Below, piece by piece: positions 29,742 to 41,069 of a stretch of DNA of 64,000 nucleotides. Under the pieces are notes generated by a model, which saw nothing but the letters and a program-made list of their open reading frames with translations, did not search any database and was not told the origin of the DNA. A program made the position numbers and the translations under genes. This stretch comes from Tethya wilhelma (lineage: Eukaryota > Porifera > Demospongiae > Tethyida > Tethyidae): assembly GCA_964030475.1 (NCBI GenBank), contig CAXIPT010000003.1:6578511-6642510 (forward strand). The letters are read 5' to 3'. Each line of letters starts with the position of its first letter. Within the stretch, counting starts at the first letter, position 1.

Positions 29742-32700
29742 ATTACCATTTTAATGAACACAGTTATGTAGAAATGCCTGTAGGAGTGTTCCGAATGCCA
29801 ACCAGTAGAACATGTGTTTCACGATGTCAGGTTTCATCTGCTAAAGGTACGTCGATTTCTTGACGTACTCGTATCGGTTCGATTGGAAATAACTGTATCC
29901 ACAATTAAATTGTGTTCTTTGTTCTCTCTGAGCCATGCACTGTAAAGGGCCTGATGATGTTAGGAGAGTGCAATGGCGCCATTTTCTGCTCATTAGGACG
30001 TTGTTTTGGGTTGTGGGTCTCTAGTGAAGATATGTATGGCAGTTGTTCCCATACATCGCCTCGTGCAGTGTCTCACAAGGAAAGATCTTGAGATAGGAGA
30101 GTGCTGTAGTATTGTAAGGTTTTACACACTGGGGAATTGCTTTGTGCTCCATGTGTGTGGTGCTTCATAACCCGTCAATGTTTCCATTATTATTCTCACC
30201 TATTGGCTTTCGTTCTCATCCTGTACATACGCTCAAAGAGGTGTATATATCCTGAAGCTACATGTTTGCTCCACTCCATTCTAAGAGGGTTTTGTTTCTA
30301 GTTCCTGTCTGCATTTGTCATGTTGTTGGGTTTGATGAGGTAGCTCCTTTCATCAGCTACTTAAGTTAACAAGTAGCTGACATAGGCCATTGAATGTAGT
30401 AAACATTACAATGAAAGTGGTGGGGACACATCAAAGACAGCTGCTCCTCTGGCTGATGTAAGGCAAGACTGCCCACCATCAAATGAGGTGTAGGGCAAAC
30501 AAATTAAGTGCTCTCCTTTGATGAACAGTTCCCAGGGGGCTCAAGTAAAGAGACCCTTGGTTACATCTACTCCTCTAGCTAGCTAATGAAAGCTTCCCAA
30601 CACATGCCTACAAATAATGGACATGACCTCAGGGTTGTTTGAAGGGACATTCCTCAGAACCAGTGGAGCGTGCATTAGTGGTCGTGGGAAACTGTGACTG
30701 CTCCGTTGTTATGGAAGTGTGCTGTTGCCTGTACACGGTGGTACGGTTGCTAGGGTGCATTGTGTGTATTCAGGTGTGGGTATTGCATTGTTGACGTTTA
30801 TTTTTGGAAGTATTGCCTCTCTTTGCCCGACCACAATTGAGTTAGCAGGTCCCATTGATCCATGTTTATGAAGTTATTGAGTGTACGTGCACACAGGATG
30901 CACTTGTGATTATTCACACATTGTCTCCATGTGCTTGCATGCATGGTTCATAGCACATCACAACATGCATGTCCCTANTCTGTTTTCTTGTTTTCCTTCA
31001 ATTTTTTTGTGTGCAGGCTTGAGGAAATTGGAGCAACAGCCAGCAAGGAGTACTCTCTAGAGAAGGCCATGGAGAAGATGAAGTCGGAGTGGGAAGAGAT
31101 GGAGTTTATATTCATAGAGTACAGAGACACTGGAGTCTCAATCCTCTCAGCAGTCGATGACATTCAGGTGTTGCTGGATGATCACATTGTTAAGACACAA
31201 ACAATGAGGGGTTCCCCTTTCATTAAACCGTTTGAGAAAGAGATTAAAGAGTGGGAGGAAAAGCTCATGTTGGTTCAAGACATTTTGGATGCATGGCTTA
31301 AATGCCAAGCAACCTGGCTGTACCTAGGTAAGAACTCTAAATAGTAGTGTCTGCAGGTAGTGTTGAACTATTATTCTATCTTTAGAACCAATCTTTTCTT
31401 CGGAGGACATCATGGCTCAGATGCCTGAAGAGGGTCGCAAGTTTGGAATTGTTGATCGCAACTGGAGGGAGATAATGGGCCAGGCTGTAGTGGATCACCA
31501 CGTGCTTGTTGTGACTGCTCAACCCAACATGCTGGACAAGTTGAAGGAGAACAACATTCTCCTTGACGAGATCCATAAGGGTCTCAATGAATACCTAGAA
31601 AAGAAAAGACTGTTCTTTCCAAGGTACCTAGAAATGGTTGCAAGTTATAGCATGCATTGTAATCTGATATATTACTCTTTTCGTGTGTTTTTTATTCAAA
31701 GATTCTTCTTTTTGTCAAATGACGAGTTGCTGGAAATTCTCTCTGAAACTAAAGACCCACTCCGTGTGCAGCCTCACCTCAAGAAGTGCTTTGAAGGCCC
31801 AAAGTTTTGTTGCTTTGTTTCATTGCTTTTTTCAGTACTGCCCATTCCTACACTGCTTATATTTTTACAAAATTATATATGTCTGTAGCAATGAGCTATT
31901 ACATATCTATAATTATGGATGTGCTTTACAGACACACTACCGTAGTGAGTGTTCAAAGCACCCCTTGAGTCAGTGCTCAGCTGCAGAAACATGTCATGCT
32001 TCACCCAAGGAAGAAGGCATGGGTGACAATCGGAAGGTAGTTTTTGCTAGACTCTAGCTGTTGATTGAATTAAACATATTATTTATTTGCTTCTTTTTTG
32101 TAGCTTATTGGGGGTGAAGCTGACCCTGACTCTGTGGTAGCTCACTTCGGCTCACCAGCAGCTGTCTTGACTCACTTTATGGATATTTGTTCTCAGGCCA
32201 AGACACTAATGAAATCTGTCCGAAGCATTGATACAAGGTTGACTGCAATGGAAATTGACAGTTGTATAGAGATGCTACAGAAGCTCAACTCTCGCTTGCA
32301 TCTTCTCATGGATCACATTCTCCTATTGGAACAACAACTCAAGACACCTTCAAAAATGCAATGCTTGATAAAAATATACATGTCAAGTTGGATCAGCTGA
32401 ATCATCCTCCATCCATTCGTGATGATTGTATTAGAGTCAAGATGCTAGAAAGAAAATATGAGGAATTAGAAAGACGTACATGGTGGCAGAGTTGGAAAGT
32501 TATTTTCGATGCCTCCTAGCTTTCATTATGCACATCAAGATTGAAAGCCGTCAAAACAGAATAGGAGCATTTGATGGAGACAAAGTTCTAGTTGGTGTCT
32601 TCAATGATGAGAGGAAAGAGAGTTATGGTCGTGTACTAAAAGTTCTAGAACGAGGAAGACTGGATCAGAAGTTTGTGTGTCGTGTTTCTCACAATGATTC

Positions 32701-33562
32701 ACTTGTGTTCCTCCCAGTTGACAATAAAAACCCTACATTTGTCAACCTGCCTCGTCTCTCTGAGCACCGCAAGCCCAGTCGTGACATTAAAGTCATAAAA
32801 CAAGAGCTTAAGTCCAAGGATGTAGTTGTCTTTGACTATCAATCATCCTTTGACATTAAAGACCAAAAACTTCCAAAAATTCGAGATGTGATACCTCTAT
32901 CAGAAGCAAAGAATCTCCTCTTCATTGTCTCATTTGTTCAGTGGAGCCCTTGCTGTTGACACGTCCAAGCTTATACCTCTCCAACAACTCTGCCCACTTG
33001 CGGCAACTCTGTTCTCGGTCTTGTTTAGGAATTTTGTCGATATGTGTGCCGACTATGATGACTGTGTGAGCAAAACCTTGGGCCCTAGCCTATGGTGTGT
33101 GTACGTGTGTGGGGGTAATAATTAAAACTCATGACAACAAAAGTCTAAATTGAAAAAAAGCAAAAATGTGCCACCTGTGAGGCTCGAACTCACGACCTTC
33201 AGATTATGAGACTGACGCGCTGCCGACTGCGCCAAGGAGGCAGCTGACAAACGCTTTCACGTAAAGCAAGATCACACTGGTGTGCTTGTATTGTATGGGC
33301 ATAAGTATGCGTATAATATTATGACTGTCATGCAATCAATGCAAAAAGGATTAACCATACTGTTAAACTGAAGGGTTAGCTATTCTCTTGAATAATTTCA
33401 TGTCCCACCTGCATGTTTTGTAGCCATATGCTGAGGCTCTCAATGCCAGCCTCTCCATCCAAGACATTCCATACCAAAAGATAGAGAGCCCTGTTTGTCA
33501 AGAAACACTGGTGAGTGACATAGTACTCCTCCTACAAGAACAGACCACAAAGAACATGTACT

Positions 33563-33618
<56 letters not shown>

Positions 33619-33619
33619 N

Positions 33620-33691
<72 letters not shown>

Positions 33692-36600
33692 CAGAAAGAA
33701 ACCACATTTGAATGATGTTTTCTACACACTATTCCTCAGAACAGCAAGGGCAAGAGAAACTTAGAGTGACTTGGATAGATAAAAAGGGAAAGATATGGTA
33801 TTGAAATTATGTGTCATTTACTTGTCCTGCAAAGTCCCAAGTGTAGAAAGTGATCTTTGGTGCATTCTTGCCACCTTTGCCTTTCAGTGAACACTCCCAT
33901 TTGCCACATTCTATTCCAACAGTTGAAGCATACTCTGTAGAATAGTGAACCATCATTGCTCATGCTAGCCTCAAGTATAGGTCACAGTGATACTTTAAGG
34001 TGCACAAGCAACATACAAGGATCCAAGTCAATGTTTATTTATCCTTTGAATACCAATATACACACAACCAGCCTGACCCATAATTGGACACTGCACAGGT
34101 TGTTTACAAGAGGGGCCATAACAGTATTATTCATTGGGGTCATTAAGCTATGAAATCACTCATAGTGTGTGTGCAGCAGCTAAAGGGGTACAATTATTGA
34201 ACCAAAGGTTAAGGTTGATAATCATACAGTGCCAGTATTGGAGGGTGGACATCTGTAACTTTCACACACTCACCTTGAGGAGTGAGGGTCTTCACTTCAA
34301 CAGGATTAAGAATCCTCTTCACCCTCTGGTCGAAGCTACTCTCAGAAGATCTGCCTCGGAGATTTTCCAACAAGGTTGTCTTTCCTTTGCAAAAGTGGCC
34401 AATGACAAATAATCTCATTGAAGTGTTGGGTTGAGCTCTACAGAAGGGGGGGGAAGGGAAGGAATGCATCAAACAGAAATAACAATTTCACTTGTGCATC
34501 ACACTTCCAAGATTAACAAAGAACTGCCAAATTAGGAAATTGAAACTGCTGCACACTGACGCACAATTTAGCATTGCACACCATGACTACAATGTGTGTT
34601 TATGATATCTTTCTCACTTTGATTCTCGTGCTTTCAAGTAGTAGAGGATTTCAGGAGCACCTTTAAAATTTCTCAGCTCTTGAATAATTGGATCATTGAT
34701 CCCTTCATACTTCAGAGTGAAGAGACTAGTCAGCTCGTACAGCTTAGGGGGTAGTCTCTCAATCCCTGGGTTCCCGTCAAATTGAAGCTCACAAAGTTTC
34801 ACCAACTTGCAGATGTTCTCTGGTAGTTCCACGAGTCGATTGTGGCTCACTCTCAGTCCCTGGAGCCGTGGGAAGAGGAGCTCGGGTGGGGACTGCGGGT
34901 CGTTGTCCACCTCTGTTTGACTGAAGTCCAAATTAGGTGGGTTGTAGTCGATTTGAATCTCCTGCAGTCGGTTGTGGGATAAATAGAGGAACTTGAGGTT
35001 GGCAAGAATTTGATGTCTCGAGTGAGCACATGTGGTTGGGGCAGTGCTGAGCTGGGATTGCAAGCAGCTGATGTTGTGCATCTCAAAATTGGGCCGGATT
35101 CTTCTCGTGATGCCATTGTTCATGGCATTGAGGGTCTGGAGATGGGGAGGGTAGTCTGTCACATGACCCAGGTCCGTGATGTTATTTCTAGCGAGTTTGA
35201 GGGTGTGCATGAGAGGAGCTAGACAAGGCAGTCCCTTGGGAATCTCGGTCACTCTGTTGCCTGTGATGTCCAAGGACTGAAGGCCGAATCCAAATTGACA
35301 TTTGTTTAGATCACTTGCTGTCTCAACGTCATGGTTGATGTAGCTAGACCGTGAGCTAGGAAGAAGGCCAGTTCGATAGGCTCCATGAACACCGGAAGAT
35401 TTCAACTTTGAAAATGCAGACGCTCTAATAGAGGTATGGGCTGGTCTCAGGTTAAAGTTGGTCGAAAGTGGCAAGGGATTGGGACAGGGTAGCTTTTGAA
35501 TGAGGTTATTGCTGACGTCCAGATGCTTCAAGGCTGGTGCAGTCCACATTTCAATAGGTACGTCTTGGATCTTATTGTCTGAGGCAATCAGCTTTTGGAG
35601 GTTGGGCAATTGAAAGAGATCTGGATGGAGGTAGGTGAAGAGATTGTGAGAAAAATTGAGGATACGAAGGTTAGGAGCATTCCAGTTCAGTCGATCATCA
35701 TCACTCGAAGAAGGATACGCGTCAAGATTGTTCTCCCGAATATCAAGAGACCTCAAATTCTCATGCATGATAATTGGGGGCAACCTACGAAGGGCCACTC
35801 CCGATAGATTTACGTGAGATAGGTGTTTGCCAATAATCTGAGGTGAAAGTAGTGATTGTAGTATGATCGGGGTGCCTCCATTTCTCTGTCCGTCATTGTA
35901 CTTGTGGCAAGCGTAGGACAAAACACTCTCCTTTCTCTTTGTGTTTTGGTGATAGGAGTACTCATACATCTGTGTGAGAACTTCATTTGGGTTGGGACTG
36001 GACTCCAAGATGATCTGGAGCAGCTGAAAGTCCATACGATGGATGACATCCATCAGCAGAGGAACCGATTGGTTTCTCATGACCATCTCTGGAAGAGTGA
36101 TCAACAACTTTGGAGAAGATAGATCTGCTATTTTTCGTTTTTGGCAGAAGTGCAAGATGTCATAGTGTCTACCACTATAGGCCCTGTAGAGAGAAGTCAA
36201 TAGGTACACAGCTTTGCTAATGAGAAACTAATTACAAACCTACCACATAACAAGCCTGTGTATTCCATCCCTAGAGCCAGCAACCTTTGGAAAGCAAGAC
36301 AACCCTGGTATGGAACAAGAAGCAACAAGAAGTCAGTGGGTGTGGTATGGGCCACTTGTAAAAGGGACTTTCCCTGGGAAAACCCCTTGGTTGCACACAT
36401 GAAATATCTGTACCTGGGGTTTCAATTTGGCCAGCTGCTTCTGGCTCAGATGTCATCAGAGCTAAGATATCTATAATACAAGATTAAAAGTACATCATGT
36501 TCACTAGGTACAATTATATGAAGTCTAGTCAGAACTTACCTAGTAACATAGCCCCTTCTATGAAATTGATGTCAAGCTTTTTGAGTGCCATCAGAGATGG

Positions 36601-37880
36601 AGTATATCCAGCGTCATTCTTCTCTAAAATAGGTACATTGTTTTTCCCAAGGAGGTAGATGATCTCCATCTGTCTTCGTTTCACCTCCTCATTGGTCTTG
36701 GGTTGGACTTGAGAAGACCCACTCACAATATCGTGAGGAGAGCAGGACACCAGATTCTCCTGGGGAGACATGCAATGGAAGGCATCATGATCAATACAGA
36801 GAGGGTACAAACTAACAGCTGGTATCTTAAGTTAATTCAATAAACATTGTACAATGTCTTCCACTTATATTTTCTTTAGCTATTGATCTATGGCTTTGTT
36901 TTTAGTACATGTGTTGAAAATGGACCTTCTGTTGTGTTACTCAAAGATGGGTGATGATGATGGTGGTAGCTGGAAGAGAAATGTGGGGGTCTACAGCTAA
37001 ACTAGGCTAGGCTGCACAATACACTGATACATCGTCAGCTGTACTGAGTACTGATAGCTCTGATGATACACACACCATTGTGATCATGGTTATTACTCAT
37101 TCTATTTATGGACTACTATTGTGATACATATCATACACAAGGCATGTTTCAGCAAGTAAATCCACCCCATCAAGTCATGGCGTCAGAGGGGATGATACAG
37201 CTTCAACAGTCTCATGACATTGTGACAATAAGCACACTCACTTGATTCTCTGACTCATCTTGAGTGGTGGCTAACATGTTTCGTTGAGCACCTTCAACTG
37301 CAAAGTGCATCAGTGTCTGTATTAACAGAAAGAAACAACAGCTAATGTATCATGTACACCTTAGCTCAACTGCAAAAGTCTGCCGTGAAGTGGGTACAAT
37401 GTACATCATTGGAGAACATACATACAACACACATACACATACCCATCCAGGGTATTTGTCACTGGTATCTTTCATCGTAAGATCACCTGTAAGCAAAATA
37501 GCAAAGGTACAATCACGGACAACATTATAACAGCATGACTACATGATATTCTTGCACTCACTGAGGTACATCCCTCCTCAGGTACAAGACTACTAGAGGC
37601 TCTACAAGTAGGTCTCATTCAACTCTACAAGCTACTCAAGACACTCACCATACTTTAATGCGTACTGGACCACTTGCAGCTGTCCGTACAAGGCCGCTGG
37701 AAAGAGTACATGGTCTGTTACTTTGCCCTTTTCCTCTGTGTGATGAGGTATCCAGTCTTTGATCAAGTCCAAGTGGCCCCATATAGCAGCTATGGTACGA
37801 ATGTAGAAGTCTGGGTCTTCCTCTGGACTGGACAATTCCTCGCGAGGAACTGGCTTTGGTTGATCTTTGTTTTCTGCCAT
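23120..37880 (-). CDS. LRRK-family Roco kinase (ANK-LRR-Roc-COR-kinase-WD40-like)
   Basis: Twenty-two exons (about 2,320 residues): 37649-37880, 37443-37486, 37242-37316, 36540-36759, 36414-36470, 36244-36304, 34618-36183, 34274-34437, 33822-33934, 29552-29674, 28981-29232, 28501-28644, 28215-28285, 27896-28036, 26382-27637, 26194-26319, 25827-26117, 25490-25765, 25240-25371, 24789-25136, 23650-24565, 23120-23478. Order: ankyrin-like repeats ([16 protein letters not shown]), about 15 leucine-rich repeats, Roc GTPase (P-loop [23 protein letters not shown]), COR domain, kinase ([21 protein letters not shown], then TDMG in place of DFG/DYG), and a WD40-like C-terminus ending [10 protein letters not shown]. 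Vertebrate LRRK1 and LRRK2 phosphorylate Rab GTPases; N-terminal ankyrin repeats without a long armadillo region favour an LRRK1-like assignment (inference). An assembled segment at 29,739-33,618 interrupts the gene; exons on either side join in phase across it. Confidence 0.93.
23481..23509. repeat. (GT)n tract at the last LRRK splice acceptor
   Basis: Read on the gene strand this is (CA)n running straight into the acceptor CAG of the last exon, which starts at 23,478. Confidence 0.9.
24587..24669. repeat. Direct repeat in LRRK intron
   Basis: A 28-base unit (ATATAAAGCACGTCAAAGTG plus TAAGTAT) occurs at about 24,587-24,614 and 24,642-24,669, separated by a TACATA-rich run. It lies wholly within the intron between the exons ending at 24,789 and starting at 24,565. 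Confidence 0.85.
28038..28152. repeat. Compound (GT)n-(GA)n microsatellite with an assembly gap
   Basis: About 20 GT units at 28,038-28,077, an N at 28,078, then about 37 GA units to 28,152. On the gene strand, the (CA)n run ends in the acceptor of the COR exon starting at 28,036. The gap inside the repeat marks a contig join; it falls in an intron and does not break the frame. Confidence 0.92.
29089..29738. repeat. Duplicated Roc-region segment, copy 1
   Basis: Essentially identical to 32,946-33,600 (constant offset 3,857) from GCCCTTGCTGTTGAC to a (GA)n run that starts at about 29,708. This copy is the one that continues correctly into the rest of the LRRK gene on its left. It contains part of the Roc exon 28,981-29,232, the whole exon 29,552-29,674 and a tRNA-Met. 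Confidence 0.93.
29312..29384 (-). tRNA. tRNA-Met (CAT), elongator type
   Basis: A 73-base cloverleaf on the minus strand: acceptor GCCTCCT pairing with AGGTGGC (one T-T mismatch), discriminator A, A box GGCGCAGTCGG, anticodon loop CTCATAA with anticodon CAT, and B box GTTCGAGCC. There is no intron. It lies in an intron of the LRRK gene in the same orientation. The T-arm GTGAGTTCGAGCCTCAC is fully paired. The elongator assignment follows its close match to metazoan elongator tRNA-Met as I remember it. Confidence 0.93.
29739..30976. other. Non-coding stretch between (GA)n and a gap
   Basis: No exon was recognised on either strand. It starts after (GA)n with a small palindrome, GTTCATTACCATTTTAATGAAC, and ends at the N at 30,977. 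It is not needed to join LRRK exons, so it may not belong in this gene. Confidence 0.5.
30977..30977. other. Assembly gap (single N)
   Basis: Left border of the small contig 30,978-33,618. The sequence after it is a dynein intron and exon with no relation to the sequence before it. Confidence 0.85.
31017..31798 (+). pseudogene. Fragment of an axonemal dynein heavy chain
   Basis: Three exons, 31017-31327, 31386-31623 and 31702 to about 31798, join in frame. They encode a typical linker region of inner-arm axonemal dynein heavy chains: [91 protein letters not shown] and [13 protein letters not shown]. The nearest types I recall are DNAH3/7/12. The reading is clean until KKCFEG at 31,797, where coding similarity stops without a splice donor. 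No other dynein exon exists in the window, so this is an isolated piece: either the edge of a chimeric contig or a captured fragment. The missing remainder would be more than 3,000 residues. Confidence 0.85.
31834..31880. mobile_element. Relic of a foldback-element end
   Basis: CAGTACTGCCCATTCCTACA followed by CTGCTTATATTTTTACAAAA closely matches the right end of the foldback element at 45,753-46,150 (CAGCACTACCCATTCCTACA, then CTGCTTATTTTTTTAAAAA). It lies between the dynein piece and the HELZ2-like piece, at the point where one gene's similarity ends and the next begins. Confidence 0.65.
31932..32945 (+). pseudogene. Frameshifted fragment of a HELZ2-like (RNB/cold-shock) gene
   Basis: Exon 31932-32036 (with Cys/His-rich [14 protein letters not shown]) is spliced to 32104-32945. 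Residues run [20 protein letters not shown] and [15 protein letters not shown], then shift frame near 32,355 (to [16 protein letters not shown]) and again near 32,480 (to [13 protein letters not shown]). The third frame carries an RNase II-type cold-shock-like segment ([20 protein letters not shown], then [11 protein letters not shown]) and ends at [12 protein letters not shown], where the duplicated LRRK segment begins. HELZ2 couples helicase and RNB domains, but no helicase motif lies here, so the assignment is tentative. The two frameshifts mean a decayed copy or poor sequence quality. Confidence 0.55.
32946..33618. repeat. Duplicated Roc-region segment, copy 2
   Basis: Repeats 29,089 onward nearly base for base, including the LRRK exon copy at 33,409-33,531, part of the next exon (32,946-33,089) and the tRNA. 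At its left end the exon is cut in mid-codon context and fused to the HELZ2-like fragment with a few shared bases (AGCCC). At the right it runs into (GA)n and the N at 33,619. It cannot provide the rest of the Roc domain, so it is not used in the gene model. Confidence 0.9.
33169..33241 (-). tRNA. tRNA-Met (CAT), second copy in duplicated segment
   Basis: Same 73 bases as the copy at 29,312-29,384, with anticodon CAT and identical A and B boxes. If the segment is an assembly duplicate, only one real gene exists. Confidence 0.85.
33566..33688. repeat. (GA)n microsatellite with assembly gap at 33,619
   Basis: About 60 GA units broken by one N. The contig on the right begins inside the repeat and carries the upstream part of the LRRK gene. 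Confidence 0.95.
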
Positions 37881-38500
37881 AATTTTTCACTTTATAATAG
37901 AGCTATATAGCTATATAGCTAGGCGACCTAGAAAGTGGGGAAACACCCTATTACGTTCAAGCGGATTACTTAATCTTCTGAGCATGCGCATAACTTGATT
38001 AATAGATACATGTGGTTCTAGTGCTGCTGAGTGCTGTTTCTGCTGGTGATCGGTAAAGTTACATCTTCGTGTTGTTTGTCATCGTATACATCTACTTGTT
38101 GCATGTGTTTGCGAGTTGTTTTAGACACTTAGACTTATGTCTGTTTTCGTAAACTAATGTACTAATGAGGTGTCTGTATGCATTGCTCTAGCATTAATTT
38201 TGCTAAACACACAAATTTATTATTCCATTCCAAGTCAATGTTATAGTAACTTGCCATTGGAACTATTTCTAAAAAAAAAATTAAAATATAAACAGTATAT
38301 TGATTAAACCTTGCTTCTGGTTGTTATAAAATAGCTTCCCACATAGATTTAGTTTCAGTGTTCTTTCTTAGACTGTAGCCCATTACTATAATATTATAAA
38401 GCTGGCCCATCTATCTGGACTTCATTGTAATAGTAGAAAATATCAGAATCTGTAATTCAGAGAGTTTGCTAAGTAAAAGTAACGTCTCATTGTCCAAGTT
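37881..38500. promoter_or_regulatory. Divergent promoter region, LRRK-like / multi-TM gene
   Basis: 620 bases between two divergent start codons. A short tandem AGCTATATAGCTATATAGCT lies at 37,901-37,920, just upstream of the LRRK-like ATG; an ATTTATTATTCCATTCC stretch and an A10 run lie nearer the plus gene. No firm core promoter was identified. Confidence 0.4.
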
Positions 38501-40311
38501 ATGATGTCATTAAGAGAATACACTATCTCTGTAATTTCACTGATACTAATATCAACGATAAGTTTCAGTCGAGAGCAGCAATTAATTACAAATGAGAATG
38601 CTGTTGCAGTTGCAATAAAGTCGGAATCTTGTGCTATAGCCGGTGATGAACTGATAAGTAAATGTCCAGTTTGGTTTCGACCAGGTATGAGTAACTCATC
38701 ATGTCAGTGTGGAAACACAGTTAAGAGATTAGTACAATGTGACAGCAGTACATACGAAACAAAAGTTTACAGGGTTTTTTGTCTGACCTCTGCAAACTAC
38801 GTATACAGTGTTTATGGTGGATTGTGTCCTTACAACAACTGGGGAGACAACAACAGTGCTTCCCTTCAGCTACAGGTCACCCTCCCACCCAATATCACTG
38901 TGGATCAGATTAATAGTGGGATGTGTGATGGTTTCAACAGGACTGGTCTGTTGTGCAGTCAGTGTAAGCCAGGCTTGGGACCAGCGGTTCTATTCAAGAG
39001 AAAATGTGTGGAATGCTTTAACAGTGGATATGGATGGCTTGTGTACATTACAGCAGCACTTGGTCCAACCACCCTATTTTTTATCATAGTGATAATCTGT
39101 CGCATTGATGCAAATTCACCTACCATGAGCATGGCCATAATGTTTTGTCAAATAATTGTGAATTTAAAGTATACAGCAGCTGGTATAATATTTGGTGTAA
39201 CAAATATGAATCATTTCATAACTGCTATCCTGTCAATATATGGTTTTTGGAATCTAGATTTCTTTCGTGATGTGATTCCTTCATTCTGCATTAGTTCCAA
39301 AGTAAACATGCTTGATGTTTTAGCACTTGACTATTTGGTTGCATTGTATCCTCTTGTAGTGACAGCTGTCATTTACTATTGCATTGAGTGGCATGACAGA
39401 GGGTGCAAGGTGCTGGTTACTTTGTGGAAACCATTTCATCCATGTTTCGTGAGATTTAGAAGAGGGTTGGACATCAAAGGATCTGTAGTCAATGTGCTGG
39501 CAACATTCATGGCTCTTTCTTATTGTAAGTTGTTCTACATTTCGAATGCTTTACTGAGAGCTACCCCCCTCTACAATGGCTGTGGGGTTAAGAGATACAT
39601 AGTTTACTATGAGCCATCGATGTTATTTCTCAGTAAACATCACATACCATATGCCACACTTGCCATTGTGTTCCTCTTGCTGTTTAATTTTCTTCCTCTG
39701 GTATACATCTTATTCTATCAAAATAAACTCTTTCAAAGGTGCCTTGAAACATGTAGAATCAATGCGACATTGTTCTCTGAATTAGCCAGGATCTTTCATA
39801 TCCATTACAAGGATGGTATTGATGGAACACCTGACTGTCGTTGGTATGCTGGTGTTTATTTTATGTATCGAATTTTGTTTTTGGTGGTTTATGAGTATGT
39901 TGGCCTCATCTACACTCAAATGTTTACAATATTGCTGGTAGTAAATGGAGCAATAACTGTAGTTTGTGCATATTTAAAGCCCTACAAGAAAACGATCTTT
40001 AATTTGTCTGATACTGTTTATTTTAGTATTATAACATTCTTAATTTCTTACTGGAGTTTTTTTTTGTAGATCAAACAATTTCAAGTTCCATTAGTTCACT
40101 CATTCCACTTCTTGTGATTGCAACTCTCCCACTACTTCTCTTTCTTTGTCTCATTGTGTTTAAGTCGGCACAAATTGTGGTTTCTTTCAACTGCACTCAA
40201 GTTCTTGTAGAAAAGGCTAAGAATCAAGTTCTAGGTCAACAGCCTGTTTTTCCTCACCGATTGGAGTGCCCATCTGAATATGAACCATTGTTATTACCAG
40301 CTCGGAATTAG
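38501..40311 (+). CDS. Multi-pass membrane protein of beta-helix/multi-TM family, short form, with frameshift
   Basis: The intronless reading frame opens at 38,501 with a signal peptide (ISVISLILISTISF). The Cys-rich ectodomain has CPVWFRPG, CQCGNTV, YGGLCPYNNWGDN, NRTGLLCSQCKPGLGP and CVEC. About nine or ten hydrophobic segments follow (for example GYGWLVYITAALGPTTLFF, IYGFWNLDFFRDVIPSFC, YLVALYPLVVTAVIYYCIEW, RWYAGVYFMYRILFLVVY). It stops at 40,069 inside a T9 run (YWSFFL). From about 40,074 the next frame continues the family's C-terminus (IPLLVIATLPLLLF to SEYEPLLLPARN, stop 40,309-40,311). With one extra T the protein would be 603 residues, against 607 in the tandem paralogue, so this is a one-base deletion: a sequencing error or a young pseudogene. 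Function unknown; likely a receptor or channel. Confidence 0.85.
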
Positions 40312-41069
40312 TGATGCTTATTGACTGTTTTAAACAAATTACTTCTACTGCTTGAAAAAATACTTGAACTGAACAGAACACCACAACTATAGTCTACAGA
40401 ACTGCTGATATACTGTATATTAAACCTTCTTGTGTTCTATTATGATTAATTATAGTATATAGACACTTTGGGGACAATATAAATTCGGCTTGTTTGTCCT
40501 TTGTAGAGAGGTTGCCTTCATCTCGGAGGTTCTGTTTGCAATGTGAATTGGAATTTTTGGGAACCAAAAATTGTCCTTTGTTGAGAGGTTTATAATGCAG
40601 TGTCCCTATCTTGGAGGGTCCACTATCAGAGGTTCTACTGTAGCCTCGATCAATTGTGGCTAACAGTCTTGGACTTTCAGAGTCATAATAATATAATGTC
40701 ATTGAAAAGTTATCAAGACAAAGTGTCATAAAATCCATAATATTCTGTACTGATGTTGTGTGATGAAATAAAATCTTTCCACACAGGGTAAGTTTGTCAT
40801 GTGTTAAGAATAGACATCTGCACAGCATCTATTATATTTTTGTGTCCTCTTATATACATGACATTAATTTTGGTTGGGTCAAAATGTTTATCTTAATTGT
40901 GCACTACATTGTTATTAAGAATTATTAAATGCTATATTCTCAATTCAATAACAGTTTTGTTATCTGCTATTAAAGAAACAAAACACCTCCAAGTTCACTG
41001 TAGTACGAAGCTCACAATTAAGATCTAGAGTGTATTTGTGAGTTTGACTCTTGACTTGAAGTAGTCTAC
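40312..41069. other. Spacer between tandem multi-TM genes
   Basis: 758 bases, AT-rich, no gene seen. A stretch with WATER-like repeats of TTTGGGGACAATATAAA and GGAGGTT/GGAGGGT motifs near 40,460-40,640 has no recognised meaning. It presumably holds the promoter of the second copy. Confidence 0.45.
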
